The position numbers and the translations under genes are program-made. This document shows positions 36,317-45,382 of a stretch of DNA of 64,000 nucleotides, piece by piece. The notes under the pieces are model-generated. The model did not search any database. It was not told where the DNA came from and saw only the letters and a program-made list of their open reading frames with translations. Within the stretch, counting starts at the first letter, position 1, and the number at the start of each line of letters is the position of its first letter. The stretch is from Bacillota bacterium (GTDB taxonomy: Bacteria > Bacillota > Clostridia > Peptostreptococcales > Anaerovoracaceae), in the NCBI GenBank assembly GCA_028724585.1, contig JAQYCQ010000037.1, forward strand, positions 16,909 to 80,908, written 5' to 3'.

Positions 36317-38683
36317 CTACCTTATCCTGCTGTCGTTTATATATGTCATAGCCGCGAGAGCCTGCCCGAGGGCAATGCCCCCGTCGTTAGGCGGCACGAG
36401 GCTGTGTTTGAGCACCTTTATACCGCTCTCCTCCAGTCCATCGTCGACGAACCTGAGAAGGAGCAGATTCTGGAATACGCCTCCGCTGAGCGCCGCTGTC
36501 CGTATGTCGGTCATATCGCTGGCCAGCTTCACAGCCGAGATCACCTGGTCGGCGAAAGCTCTGTGGAAGATATATGCTATCTCCTTTTCATCGCGGCCCT
36601 CCAGCTTCATCTCAACTATCCATTGTACCAGCTTTTCCGCCGGTATCTTTATCCATTTCGAAATATCAGAGTCCTGCGTCAGCTCCGCTGACATTCCGGC
36701 GCTGCGCGCCGAGACCTCCACGTCCACATCGGCTATCTTCTGCGCCGGCTGTGACTCCTCGAACTCCTGAGCCCTGAACATCAGCGTCACCGACATCTCG
36801 CCTTCATAGCTGGCCTGGCGGCGTATCCCGGCTATAGCCGATACCGCGTCGAACAGCCTGCCGGCGCTCGATGACCTTACGGTATTGATACCTTTTTCAG
36901 CCATGGTCTGTGTGAGCCTGCGCTCGTTCTCCTTACAGAGCCCCAGCCTCTCGACTATCTGCGGCGCCTGGTCCCCGTATATGCTGTTTATCATCGAGGC
37001 AGCTACGCGCCAGCCCTGTTTTACTCCCAGATCTCCGCCGACGTGATAAAAAGGAGTGATATGTCCCAGCCTGTCAAATGACTTGGCGTCAGCTCTGAGG
37101 ATCTCTCCTCCCCAGATAGTGCCGTCTGTCCCGTAACCGGTCCCGTCCAGAGCGGCTCCTATGACCTCTCCCTCATAGTCGTTCTCGGCCATGCAGGAAA
37201 GGATGTGAGCGTAATGGTGCTGGACCCTGAATACAGGCAGGCCCTGGTCTTCAGCAACCGCAGTCGTATTGTACTTGGGGTGCATGTCGCAGGCAACTAT
37301 CTCCGGCTCAGTCTCCAGCAGGTTCTCCATGCGCTTTATGGTCTCTTTCAGAGCCCTGACCGTCCTTATGTCCGCCATATCGCCGACATAAGGAGAAGGA
37401 TAGAAGAGCTGGTTCTTAGCCACGCAGAAGGTATTCTTGAGCTCTCCTCCGACCGCCAGCACGCTTCCCTTGTATTCCCTGTTCATCATATATGGAAGCG
37501 GAGCATATCCCCTGGAACGGCGGATCATATACGGCTTTCCCCTGTAGAAATCCATGACTGAGTCGTCCGCCCTGATAAGTATCTTCCTGTTGTGGGAAAT
37601 GATGATATCGCACATGTCCAGCAGCTCCGAACGCGCGTCATCGTCTGTCCTGCAGATAGGCGCCCCGGAAACGTTGGCGCTGGTCATGACCAGGCAGTCA
37701 GTTCCCAGGTCGAAGCCGTCGTTATAATCGAAAAGGAGCATCTGCAGGGGAGCATACGGGAGCATGACTCCTATCTTAGGGTTATCTGGTGCCACCTCTT
37801 CCGCCATCATACCGCCAATCTTCCTCTTCAGGAGGATTATAGGCTTCTGGTGGCCGTCCAGGATCTCCTCGGCGTGCTCCGGTATCTCGCATTCCCTGCG
37901 GACCGCGTTCAGATCGCGGAGCATGACCGCGAAGGGCTTGGCCGGCCTGTTCTTCAGCTTCCTCAGCCGCGCGACTGCTTCTTTATTTGTCGCGTCGCAG
38001 CAGAGATGGAAGCCGCCTATGCCCTTGACAGCCGCTATCTTTCCGGCAGCCAGGGCCTTTCTCACAGCGGTTATGGCCTCCCTGCCTTTCTGCTCACCGT
38101 CTAATATGTAAACCTCCGGCCCGCAGTCGTTGCAGCAGACTGGCTGGGCGTCGTACCTGCGTGTCTCAGGATGTGTGTACTCGTACTCGCATTCCGGGCA
38201 CATAGGGAACTCGCCCATGCTGGTCCTGTGCCGGTCGTAGGGCATGGACTGCAGTATGGTCAGCCTGGGTCCGCAGGCCGTGCAGTTTATAAAGGGATGC
38301 ATATACCTGCGGTTTTCGGGGTCGAACAGCTCCTTTTTACACTTGGGACAGGTGGCGATATCCGGCGACACGAAGATATCGCCCGCCTCCTTCTCGCTCT
38401 CTATGATCTCGAAGCTCTTGAAATCAATGTCCTCGCAGGGCCTCCTGTCCACCTTAAGGACAGCCGCTCTCTCCGGCGGATTCTCCTCCAGCTCGCGCGC
38501 CAGAGCATCTATCTGACTGTCCGTTCCGCGGGCGTATATCTCCACGTAAGAGCCCTTATTAGCCACGCTTCCGGTCAGTCCTATGCTGTCGGCGGCCCGG
38601 CTGACGAAAGGACGGAAGCCCACGCCCTGAACTATTCCATAGGCCCTGATGACCGAAGTCTTTATCTTATCATTCTCACTCAT
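36317..38683 (-). CDS. hypF: Carbamoyltransferase HypF
   Basis: HypF makes carbamoyl-adenylate from carbamoyl phosphate and transfers it to HypE. Domain order is full: acylphosphatase (GIVQGVGFRPFV), two zinc fingers (CPKC...CTAC and CPEC...CNDC near residues 110-190), a YrdC-like domain and the C-terminal Kae1-like domain with VQHHYAHILSCMAEN. The ATG at 38683 has GGGAG nine bases upstream and overlaps the preceding gene by 8 bases. Oddly, a TCC-loop hairpin plus a second hairpin (36678-36710, 33 bases) lies in frame, coding for about AGMSAELT. Confidence 0.96.
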   Translation of the reverse strand: MSENDKIKTSVIRAYGIVQGVGFRPFVSRAADSIGLTGSVANKGSYVEIYARGTDSQIDALARELEENPPERAAVLKVDRRPCEDIDFKSFEIIESEKEAGDIFVSPDIATCPKCKKELFDPENRRYMHPFINCTACGPRLTILQSMPYDRHRTSMGEFPMCPECEYEYTHPETRRYDAQPVCCNDCGPEVYILDGEQKGREAITAVRKALAAGKIAAVKGIGGFHLCCDATNKEAVARLRKLKNRPAKPFAVMLRDLNAVRRECEIPEHAEEILDGHQKPIILLKRKIGGMMAEEVAPDNPKIGVMLPYAPLQMLLFDYNDGFDLGTDCLVMTSANVSGAPICRTDDDARSELLDMCDIIISHNRKILIRADDSVMDFYRGKPYMIRRSRGYAPLPYMMNREYKGSVLAVGGELKNTFCVAKNQLFYPSPYVGDMADIRTVRALKETIKRMENLLETEPEIVACDMHPKYNTTAVAEDQGLPVFRVQHHYAHILSCMAENDYEGEVIGAALDGTGYGTDGTIWGGEILRADAKSFDRLGHITPFYHVGGDLGVKQGWRVAASMINSIYGDQAPQIVERLGLCKENERRLTQTMAEKGINTVRSSSAGRLFDAVSAIAGIRRQASYEGEMSVTLMFRAQEFEESQPAQKIADVDVEVSARSAGMSAELTQDSDISKWIKIPAEKLVQWIVEMKLEGRDEKEIAYIFHRAFADQVISAVKLASDMTDIRTAALSGGVFQNLLLLRFVDDGLEESGIKVLKHSLVPPNDGGIALGQALAAMTYINDSRIR
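36678..36710. repeat. Paired hairpin element inside hypF
   Basis: GTCAGC-TCC-GCTGAC (36678-36692) is followed by GGCGC-TGC-GCGCC (36698-36710). The 33-base unit is a multiple of three and keeps the hypF frame open. Confidence 0.8.
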
Positions 38684-39749
38684 CGTCAAGATCTCCCGAA
38701 ACGGCGAAATGGTTGAATTCCACGAATTCTCCGCTGAAGCCAGCGCTTTTGGCAGCCCTTCTCATGAGCTCGTCGGCTATGATCACGTCGAAGTCTCCGG
38801 AAGCCGCTATATCCATGAACTGCTTCTCCGTAGTCAGAGCAATGTCGCCCTGGCGGGTCATTTCCTTCGGCTGCATGAACCATGAGCCGCAGACCACGCC
38901 GGCTCCGCCGGCCTCTTCTATGATATCCCTTGCCTTATCGGCTGCCGCCTGCTGGTGGATCACCAGCACCTTTTTGCCTGCCAATGTCCTGAGCTTTTCC
39001 TCCAGCTCTTTATCTATGAATGGGTAATCTATCCTGTAAGTCGTTCCGAAACGCTTTTTCAGGTATTTTGCGGCAGCGAGGCCGGAAGGCGAAACTACGA
39101 TGTTTTCGGAAACCATGCCGGCTTTCCTGATGTCTTCTATGCCGCTTCCCATTCCGTAGCAGAGGAAGCGCCTGTGGACGGAGTCCTCGTAAGCTGCTTT
39201 TACTGCCGGCACGCCGTCTTTCCTTGAGATCTCCAGCGGGATCATTCCCAGTACCCCGATCAGAGTATCCTCCGAGGCAGCGGGCTTGTCTTCCTCGTTC
39301 ACGTCTTCGGCGAACTTTTTGAACAAGGCTTTATAGGTATCTGAGGCGCCTTTGTCATAGAGATGGGTGCCTGTGCATTCTACGGATATTGCCGGCAGCC
39401 CGCAGCGCTTCTCGGTCATCCTGACCAGAGCGTGGAAGTCTGTGCCTATGACCGCCGGGACCGGTGTGCCGACTATAGCCGCGAAGGGGGCGTCTATCTT
39501 CTTTGAGACCGCTCCCAGCTTTTCCACCAGCTTGTCGTCGCGGCCGAGTATGGCGTCCATGTCTCGCAGGCCGGCTGAGAACACAGCTCTCGGGCTGTCC
39601 GTCCAGCGGGGCTCGTCGAATCCGCATATATTTCCTGTGCATCCGCCGGCATCGCATGTGACCGTGATCCCGCCCATGTCGTACAGCACCGAGACCGCGC
39701 CTGACTGGTCAGGAGCGAACGGCGACAGGTATTTCAGCATTCCTTTCAT
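38676..39749 (-). CDS. Nitrogenase component 1-like protein, D-type (set 2)
   Basis: A 357-residue paralogue of the gene at 41852-43078. The two share a segment ending in DEPRW (here VLYDMGGITVTCDAGGC then GFDEPRW), VGTPVPAVIGTDFHAL, and the downstream DIRKAG and GLAAAKYLKKRFGT. The first cysteine of the paralogue ([11 protein letters not shown]) is Ala here (GAVSVLYDMGG), while Cys33, Cys37 and Cys42 are present. It is shorter than NifD, and I see no HRSMNY-type FeMo-cofactor motif. Its substrate is unknown. It starts at a TGATG overlap with the K-type gene and overlaps hypF. Confidence 0.85.
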   Translation of the reverse strand: MKGMLKYLSPFAPDQSGAVSVLYDMGGITVTCDAGGCTGNICGFDEPRWTDSPRAVFSAGLRDMDAILGRDDKLVEKLGAVSKKIDAPFAAIVGTPVPAVIGTDFHALVRMTEKRCGLPAISVECTGTHLYDKGASDTYKALFKKFAEDVNEEDKPAASEDTLIGVLGMIPLEISRKDGVPAVKAAYEDSVHRRFLCYGMGSGIEDIRKAGMVSENIVVSPSGLAAAKYLKKRFGTTYRIDYPFIDKELEEKLRTLAGKKVLVIHQQAAADKARDIIEEAGGAGVVCGSWFMQPKEMTRQGDIALTTEKQFMDIAASGDFDVIIADELMRRAAKSAGFSGEFVEFNHFAVSGDLDDE

Positions 39750-41053
39750 CAGTTTTCCCTCCTGTCCATAGCGTCTGACAGAGCCTTGTAAAGATGCTCT
39801 ACAGCGGCGTAGCCGAACGGCTGCACATCCTGGTTCCAGGCCACATTCGGCGCGTCCGGATGATAGTAGGCCGCGTCAGCGCCTATAGTCACGTCCACCG
39901 CCTGCTCAGAGCAGTCGTAATAGATCATAGACGGCGAGAGGTTTGTGTAGATCCGGGTCTCAGGAGAGATCTCCGCTATCCTCTTTACATAGACGAAATT
40001 CTCGCCCGATACAGTTCCGTAGATCTCAGGGACGCGGCAGTCGCTCCTCAGGAGGGACAGGGCGATCTCGAATGTATCGCCGTTCAGCGTTTCGCCTATA
40101 GCGAAGGAAGCGCCCGGGTATCTGTCCGTAAAGTCCTTTATGGCGGTCTCAGCCTTTTCCCTGTACACACTATCATCTATCTCAGCGCCTATAGCCGAGC
40201 CGAAGAGCTCATACTGCCTGTGGATCATAGCCGGCTGATGGAGCTTTCTCAGCTCAATATACGGCATGCCCAGCCTCTTGTTGAGGTCGCCGGCCGCCAG
40301 CCTGCACTCGGGATTTATGATGATATTGAAGTTCGCCTCGGACATCTTGAGGTACTCATCAAAGTCCTTCATTCTGGATATCTCATTGATCTTTTTCACT
40401 CCGGCAGCCTTGAGGATCTGGTAGATCTCGCTGTCGTCAGTCAGCGGGGCGAACTCGCCCATGAGGTTGACCACGTTGGATCTTCTTTTTGTCTTCTCGA
40501 GCAGGGAGTAGATAGACTTCCTGACCGAGTTCATAGGCGGCTCCCTTCCTTCTCTGGTAAGGGCGTACATGTAGCTGGGCAGGACCGGCAGGCCGGCGTA
40601 TTCCGAAGCCTTTCGACAGACTCTCTCCATATCGGTTCCCAGCAGGGCATCGACGCAGGTTATGCAGATCATAACGCAGGACGGTCTTTCTTCGCAGGAA
40701 TCCGCCGCTTCCTTGACCGCTTCAGGTATCTTTTTAAGATGCCTTCCGGTCACTATATCCGTGTCGTCCATGAGCAGGTAAAAGAATCTGTCGCGATATC
40801 CGCCTGACCTGCTCAGTATGGTCGTGTTCCGGCCGCAGCAGCCCGGCGCCACAAGGAGCTCTATAGAGCCCGGCACAGCCAGGGCAGCCCTCTTTACTCC
40901 GAAGCCCTGAGCTCCCGGAGAGTTGAAGGACAGCGCCGCCGGCGAGCTGTAGATCAGGTGCTTTGAGGACTGGAGCTCTTCAGGGACTCCGTCCATTCCC
41001 GCCTCTGCCAGGTCCGCGGCTGTTATATAAAATGCTCTGTTGTTTTCAGTCAT
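39749..41053 (-). CDS. Nitrogenase component 1-like protein, K-type (set 2)
   Basis: A 434-residue protein related to NifD/K/E/N proteins. Candidate Fe-S ligands are APGCCGR (near residue 72) and MICITCVDALLGTD (near 130); VVNLMGEFAPLTDDSEIYQILKAAGVK is a typical second Rossmann domain start in this superfamily. The start at 41053, one base after the second NifH-like gene ends, follows GGAG; an upstream in-frame start would overlap that gene heavily. It is the partner of the D-type gene that follows. The reaction is unknown. Confidence 0.82.
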   Translation of the reverse strand: MTENNRAFYITAADLAEAGMDGVPEELQSSKHLIYSSPAALSFNSPGAQGFGVKRAALAVPGSIELLVAPGCCGRNTTILSRSGGYRDRFFYLLMDDTDIVTGRHLKKIPEAVKEAADSCEERPSCVMICITCVDALLGTDMERVCRKASEYAGLPVLPSYMYALTREGREPPMNSVRKSIYSLLEKTKRRSNVVNLMGEFAPLTDDSEIYQILKAAGVKKINEISRMKDFDEYLKMSEANFNIIINPECRLAAGDLNKRLGMPYIELRKLHQPAMIHRQYELFGSAIGAEIDDSVYREKAETAIKDFTDRYPGASFAIGETLNGDTFEIALSLLRSDCRVPEIYGTVSGENFVYVKRIAEISPETRIYTNLSPSMIYYDCSEQAVDVTIGADAAYYHPDAPNVAWNQDVQPFGYAAVEHLYKALSDAMDRREN

Positions 41054-41054
41054 A

Positions 41055-41822
41055 TCAATTCTCCGCGCTTTCATCGGCTTCCAGCAGCCTCTTTGCCAGG
41101 TCCATGTAGATCTTACTGATCTCCAGCTCCGGGTCACCCTCTATGACAGTCTTGCCCTGGTCCTCATAGTGGATGATGTCCTGGCTTCTCGGAATGTCAG
41201 CGATTATCTCAAGACCATGTTCTTCAGCAAAAGCCTCTACCTTCTCCCGCTCGTTCTCGACATTCCTCCTGTTGAGGATGATGCCTCCCACAGAAGCGTA
41301 TCCCCTGTCCTCGAAATTATCCACTGCTGTCTTGATGTTGTTTGCCGCGTAAAGAGCCATCTTCTCACCGGAAGTGACTATGAGCACTTTCTCAGCATAG
41401 CCTTCGCGGATAGGAGCCGCGAAGCCTCCGCATACAACGTCGCCCAGAACATCGTAGAGAACGACGTCCGGCCTGTATTCCTCGAAAAGATCCAGCTCGT
41501 CCAGCAGGGCAAATGTCGATATTATCCCCCTGCCCGCGCAGCCCAGACCCGGAGTCGGGCCGCCTGTTTCTATGCAGAGGACCCCGCCGAAGCCTATCTT
41601 CGAGATCTGCTCTATGCTGTCAGGCTCCTCGTCGAACTCTCGCATGTAGTCCATGACCGGCTGCAGCGGCTGTCCGCCCAGCAGGTTTATCGTAGAGTCC
41701 GCCTTAGGGTCGCACCCTATCTGTATGACTCTCTTTCCGAGAGCCGAAAAAGCCGCGGCAAGGTTGCTGGTCGTGGTCGACTTGCCTATGCCGCCTTTTC
41801 CGTAAACTGCTAATTTAAGCAT
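41055..41822 (-). CDS. NifH-like reductase component (set 2)
   Basis: A 255-residue dinitrogenase reductase-like ATPase that should pass electrons to a component 1-like partner. It has the P-loop [14 protein letters not shown] at residues 7-20, [11 protein letters not shown], and both [4Fe-4S] ligands in GLGCAGRGI and [11 protein letters not shown]. The ATG at 41822 has GGAGGAG five bases upstream. It is encoded directly before the set 2 K and D genes. It is a NifH homologue outside a nif cluster, so nitrogen fixation should not be assumed. Confidence 0.93.
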   Translation of the reverse strand: MLKLAVYGKGGIGKSTTTSNLAAAFSALGKRVIQIGCDPKADSTINLLGGQPLQPVMDYMREFDEEPDSIEQISKIGFGGVLCIETGGPTPGLGCAGRGIISTFALLDELDLFEEYRPDVVLYDVLGDVVCGGFAAPIREGYAEKVLIVTSGEKMALYAANNIKTAVDNFEDRGYASVGGIILNRRNVENEREKVEAFAEEHGLEIIADIPRSQDIIHYEDQGKTVIEGDPELEISKIYMDLAKRLLEADESAEN

Positions 41823-41851
41823 ACATTCTCCTCCATTTCCAGCCCGGCCGG

Positions 41852-43078
41852 TCACTTTCTGAAGTCATAAAGGCTTTCCGCCAGCGGCCTGTCTATAAGG
41901 TTGGGATTCACGCTGTCGTAGATCCTGCCCGAAAAAGCTTCGTGAGGCAGAGCATAAAATGTCAGTCCCTGCGGAAGCAGAGGCCTGTACATGGGATCCG
42001 CCATGAATCCTCTGCAGCCCTCTTCCTTTATGGCTTCCATGATGTCGTCCTCTTCCGGGGTCAGCCTGTCCTGAGGGCGCATCAGCATATCGTCCGTATC
42101 TAAAGGACAGAGGACCCTGATGTCGACGCCCTGCTCCATGGCCGCAGCTGCCGCGACAGAAGCCTGGTAGACACTCTCGCCCACAGCTGCTATCCAGCCT
42201 GCCCCGCCTTCTTCCGGAGCAGGGATATCCATGTAAGAGGAAAGGCTCTTCCCTGTTTCTATCGCTCCTCTCATCCTGCCAGCCAGATGGGCAGCGAACT
42301 CTGCGCCCACCGGTATTCCGACTACATAAGGGGTCCCGAACCTTTTTTCCAGCAGGCGAGCGGCTGCCAGTCCCCCGTAGGAAAGGACCAGATTCAGGTC
42401 CGCTTCGCCCGCGCGCGATATATCCTCCAGGGAGCATCCCATAGCTATAGATGCTCCCGTTTTAAATCCGTTCTTCTCAAGCCATATTTCTATAGACTCT
42501 ATGCTCCCGTTAAGAGAAAAGTCCAGCGGAGTCGCGCCGAGCAGGTTTACAACGGCGCCGGACCGCGCTTCCCGCGGAGCGGCTCCGTCAGCGGAGCTGT
42601 CGTAAGCAGCCGAGGCGCTGTTTTCTTTTCCTGTCAGGGCGAACCTGTCCACTATGGCCTCCAGCGCCATGGAGATCCCTCTGGTATAGTGGTCCATGCC
42701 GTTGGCTTCGAAGCCGAAGCACGGTACGCCCGTTTTATGCTCCAGTATCTCGGCTATGGCCTGGAAATCCGTGCCTATCATGTAGGGGATAGGCGCTCCC
42801 ACCACAGCTATGAACTTAGGGTGGAGCTCGGCGGCAGTTTCTGTTATGTCGTTTATGAGCTTTTCGTCATCGCCCATGATGGCTTCCATCTCCGAGATGG
42901 CTGATATGTAGATCATGCTGTCCATGTCGTACCAGCGGGGCTCGTCGTGGGTGGTGTATGTGGAATTGCAGCCGGAGGCGTCGTGCATGACTACCATGCC
43001 GCCCAGCTCGTAGAGTGCCGAGCAGACGCCGAATTCGTCCGATGAGTATGTAGATATCAGTGCCGCTACCTGTTTCAT
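41852..43078 (-). CDS. Nitrogenase component 1-like protein, D-type (set 1)
   Basis: A 408-residue NifD/E-like protein. The N-terminus has [11 protein letters not shown] (Cys19), MHDASGC (Cys37) and THDEPRW, then [22 protein letters not shown] and [19 protein letters not shown] poorly conserved Ala/Ser-rich insert (about residues 153-172) coincides with palindromic GGA/TCC-rich DNA at 42570-42600. The start overlaps the preceding K-type gene by ATGA. It is the apparent paralogue of 38676-39749. No reaction can be assigned. Confidence 0.85.
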   Translation of the reverse strand: MKQVAALISTYSSDEFGVCSALYELGGMVVMHDASGCNSTYTTHDEPRWYDMDSMIYISAISEMEAIMGDDEKLINDITETAAELHPKFIAVVGAPIPYMIGTDFQAIAEILEHKTGVPCFGFEANGMDHYTRGISMALEAIVDRFALTGKENSASAAYDSSADGAAPREARSGAVVNLLGATPLDFSLNGSIESIEIWLEKNGFKTGASIAMGCSLEDISRAGEADLNLVLSYGGLAAARLLEKRFGTPYVVGIPVGAEFAAHLAGRMRGAIETGKSLSSYMDIPAPEEGGAGWIAAVGESVYQASVAAAAAMEQGVDIRVLCPLDTDDMLMRPQDRLTPEEDDIMEAIKEEGCRGFMADPMYRPLLPQGLTFYALPHEAFSGRIYDSVNPNLIDRPLAESLYDFRK

Positions 43079-44487
43079 ATTACGCTCTTCACCCCTCTTC
43101 CCTTGCGCTGGATGATGGTCTTCATATCCTTAGGCTCCATGAAGGCCTCCTTCATGAGCTCAGCTATCCTTACTATGCCTTTGTAACCGTAATAGAGGCC
43201 CTCGTCTCCGCCGCCTTCCACGACATTGACGAAATGATCTGTTCCGGTGAAATAGGCGGCCTTCTGGCCCAGCGCCAGATATCTGCCGTCCCTTTGCCTG
43301 TCGGCGAAGCGCATCTCCGGTCTCACGCAGGAGGATACCCTGATATCAGGATAGTTTTTCTGTACCCAGCGGAAGTCTTCCTCGTCCTCCGCGGCGAAGC
43401 CGTCGGCGAATATCTCGCGCACGTTTATCCCGTGCTCCAGCAGCAGGCGGACCAGGCTCATGATCTCGAAGGTAAAGCTGTAGTCTATAGCGACAGGTGT
43501 GTCGCCTATCAGGTCTTTGACCTCAGCCAGAGCTTTGTCAGCTTCAGCCCTGAGACCGCTGGTGTCAATGGCCGTGATCCCGCAGTATTCAGCCAGCTTC
43601 CTGTAGTTTTCGTCTATCCTGTCATAGCGGAAGAAGGCCGGCAGATAAGCGTACTTCTGGCCCAGGCGCTTTTCCAGTCTCTCAGCTGAATTCTTAGCCA
43701 GCGGCTCTATATATATGTTGAAAGGAGCCCTGGCCATGTTCTGGTACTCTTCGTAGGTATTGCTGTCGTGGATCTGGACGATCTTTTTGCCGGCCGACGC
43801 GGCGATATCGTAGATCTCGCTGTCCGCGAATACCTTCCTGTTGCTGCCTATGATATTTATCAGGGAATCGTCGAAGGGCTGCGGCTTCAGCAGCTCGTAC
43901 ATCTGGATCCTCATCTTCTGGTCCGGAGTGATGCCGCTCTTTCTCAGGGTCGGTATCATATAACAGTCGTCGAAATCAATGTCCGGGAATCTCTTTCTCA
44001 GAGTATCAAAGACATAATCCTGATCGTAGGCCAGGAAGAAGTGCTGGCAGTTGATGAATATCAGTATCGCCTTGGGTCTGTACGGCAGTTTTTCCAGCAC
44101 ATCGGCCACTCCGTCTATCATCAGCTCTTCCATGCCGCCCTCGAGCACGTTGTTTTCGCGGACTTCTATGGCTGAGTACCTTCCCATTCCGTCCATCTCC
44201 GCCGCTGTCAGCACAACGCCCCTGAGGCAGCCCTCCGCGCAGACGAATATCTCGTGCGATTCCGGGATCAGCATGCCCGTGTGTACTATGTTCCAGGTGC
44301 CGCGGGCCGGTGAACTGTACTCCAGGCCTTCTTTGAACGGCGCCGGGAAATGGGCCTCCGCCAGGCTGACCGAGGCTGGGCCGCCGATCCCGGCAGCGGC
44401 AGCAAGGTCCGCGGAGCGGTCGTCGAAAAGGCATCCGCAGCCTGTTTTCTCCGGCTTGTTTCTGTCATGACTGAGTTTTTTCAGCAT
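43075..44487 (-). CDS. Nitrogenase component 1-like protein, K-type (set 1)
   Basis: A 470-residue NifK/N-like protein. Visible motifs are GCGC near residue 18, ARGTWNIVHTGMLIPESHEIFVCAEGCLRG with a Cys-x3-Cys pair, AILIFINCQHFF, and INIIGSNRKVFADSEIYDIAASAGKK, the second-domain start that matches the set 2 paralogue. It lacks the length and FeMo-cofactor motifs of true nitrogenase. It is placed between the first NifH-like gene (20-base gap) and the D-type gene (ATGA overlap). Confidence 0.82.
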   Translation of the reverse strand: MLKKLSHDRNKPEKTGCGCLFDDRSADLAAAAGIGGPASVSLAEAHFPAPFKEGLEYSSPARGTWNIVHTGMLIPESHEIFVCAEGCLRGVVLTAAEMDGMGRYSAIEVRENNVLEGGMEELMIDGVADVLEKLPYRPKAILIFINCQHFFLAYDQDYVFDTLRKRFPDIDFDDCYMIPTLRKSGITPDQKMRIQMYELLKPQPFDDSLINIIGSNRKVFADSEIYDIAASAGKKIVQIHDSNTYEEYQNMARAPFNIYIEPLAKNSAERLEKRLGQKYAYLPAFFRYDRIDENYRKLAEYCGITAIDTSGLRAEADKALAEVKDLIGDTPVAIDYSFTFEIMSLVRLLLEHGINVREIFADGFAAEDEEDFRWVQKNYPDIRVSSCVRPEMRFADRQRDGRYLALGQKAAYFTGTDHFVNVVEGGGDEGLYYGYKGIVRIAELMKEAFMEPKDMKTIIQRKGRGVKSVI

Positions 44488-44507
44488 CAGCTTCTATTTC
44501 CTTTCTT

Positions 44508-45320
44508 CTATATGATTCCGCCGCCGACGTATCGCGGCTGGTCCATAACTCCTGAATCCTTTGCTGTGCTCCTGCATACCTCGAGTACCGAATCAGCCAG
44601 CTTCCTGTATTCCCTGGCCATGTCGCTGTCAGGGAAGGCCTCTATGACAGTCTGGTTAAGGGGTTCCGCTTCCTGGACTGTGCTCGATCTCGGAAGCACA
44701 CCGACTATACCAGTGTTGAAATCACCGCAGAGCTCCTGGACCTTGCCCAGCTCGTTCTTGACGCCGCTGCTGTTGACTATCATGCCGCCCAGGCGCGCGT
44801 AGCCTCTGCCCCTGAAGTTGTCTATGGCCATGGCTATGTTTGCCGCCGCGTGTATGGACATGTTCTCGCCCGATGTGAGCACAAACACGTTCTGCGCGTA
44901 GCCTTTTCTCATGGGCATTGAAAAGCCGCCGCAGACGACGTCGCCCAGAACATCGTAAAATACTATATCCGGTTTATAGATCTCGTAGGCGCCTTTCTTC
45001 TCCAGCTTTTCGAGAGCGGTGATTATGCCTCTGCCCGCGCATCCGAAGCCCGGTACAGGCCCGCCTGCCTCTACACAGATGACTCCGCCGTAGCCTTCCA
45101 TGCATATTTCTGAAAGATCGAAATCTTCTTTCTTTTTGTTTACCGTATCCAGCACAGTCGGCAGCTCCCTGCCGTGCCTGAGCAGTATGGTAGAGTCTGC
45201 CTTGGGGTCGCAGCCTATCTGCATGACCTTCAGGCCTTTATCCGCCAGGGCAGCCGAGATATTGCTGACCGTGGTCGATTTTCCTATGCCGCCTTTTCCG
45301 TAAATTGCCGCTTTTATCAT
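44508..45320 (-). CDS. NifH-like reductase component (set 1)
   Basis: A 270-residue NifH homologue with P-loop [25 protein letters not shown], and the two conserved cluster cysteines in GFGCAGRGI and [11 protein letters not shown]. It differs clearly from the set 2 reductase, including a C-terminal extension ending YVGGGII, so the two reductases may serve different partners. It is the second gene of the operon, 62 bases after the TM1266-like gene. Confidence 0.93.
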   Translation of the reverse strand: MIKAAIYGKGGIGKSTTVSNISAALADKGLKVMQIGCDPKADSTILLRHGRELPTVLDTVNKKKEDFDLSEICMEGYGGVICVEAGGPVPGFGCAGRGIITALEKLEKKGAYEIYKPDIVFYDVLGDVVCGGFSMPMRKGYAQNVFVLTSGENMSIHAAANIAMAIDNFRGRGYARLGGMIVNSSGVKNELGKVQELCGDFNTGIVGVLPRSSTVQEAEPLNQTVIEAFPDSDMAREYRKLADSVLEVCRSTAKDSGVMDQPRYVGGGII

Positions 45321-45382
45321 GTTTCACCTCGTAAAATGCCGGTTGTTTATCTGCCGCCGGGGATGAGCCCGCGCGGTTTCTT

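Noticed and set aside
39794..40807. A 337-codon plus-strand frame
   Set aside because: It is antisense to the set 2 K-type gene and has no recognisable motifs or ribosome binding site.
42570..42605. A full hairpin-family unit in the set 1 D-type gene
   Set aside because: The GGA/TCC-rich palindromes here have only 4-6 bp imperfect stems; the region may be related but does not meet the pattern.
34035..45320. Calling the NifH/D/K-like genes a nitrogen fixation (nif) cluster
   Set aside because: There is no NifB, NifE/N/V or FeMo-cofactor HRSMNY-type motif, the component 1-like proteins are short, and hyp genes are fused into the operon. They are nitrogenase-like, not proven nitrogenase.
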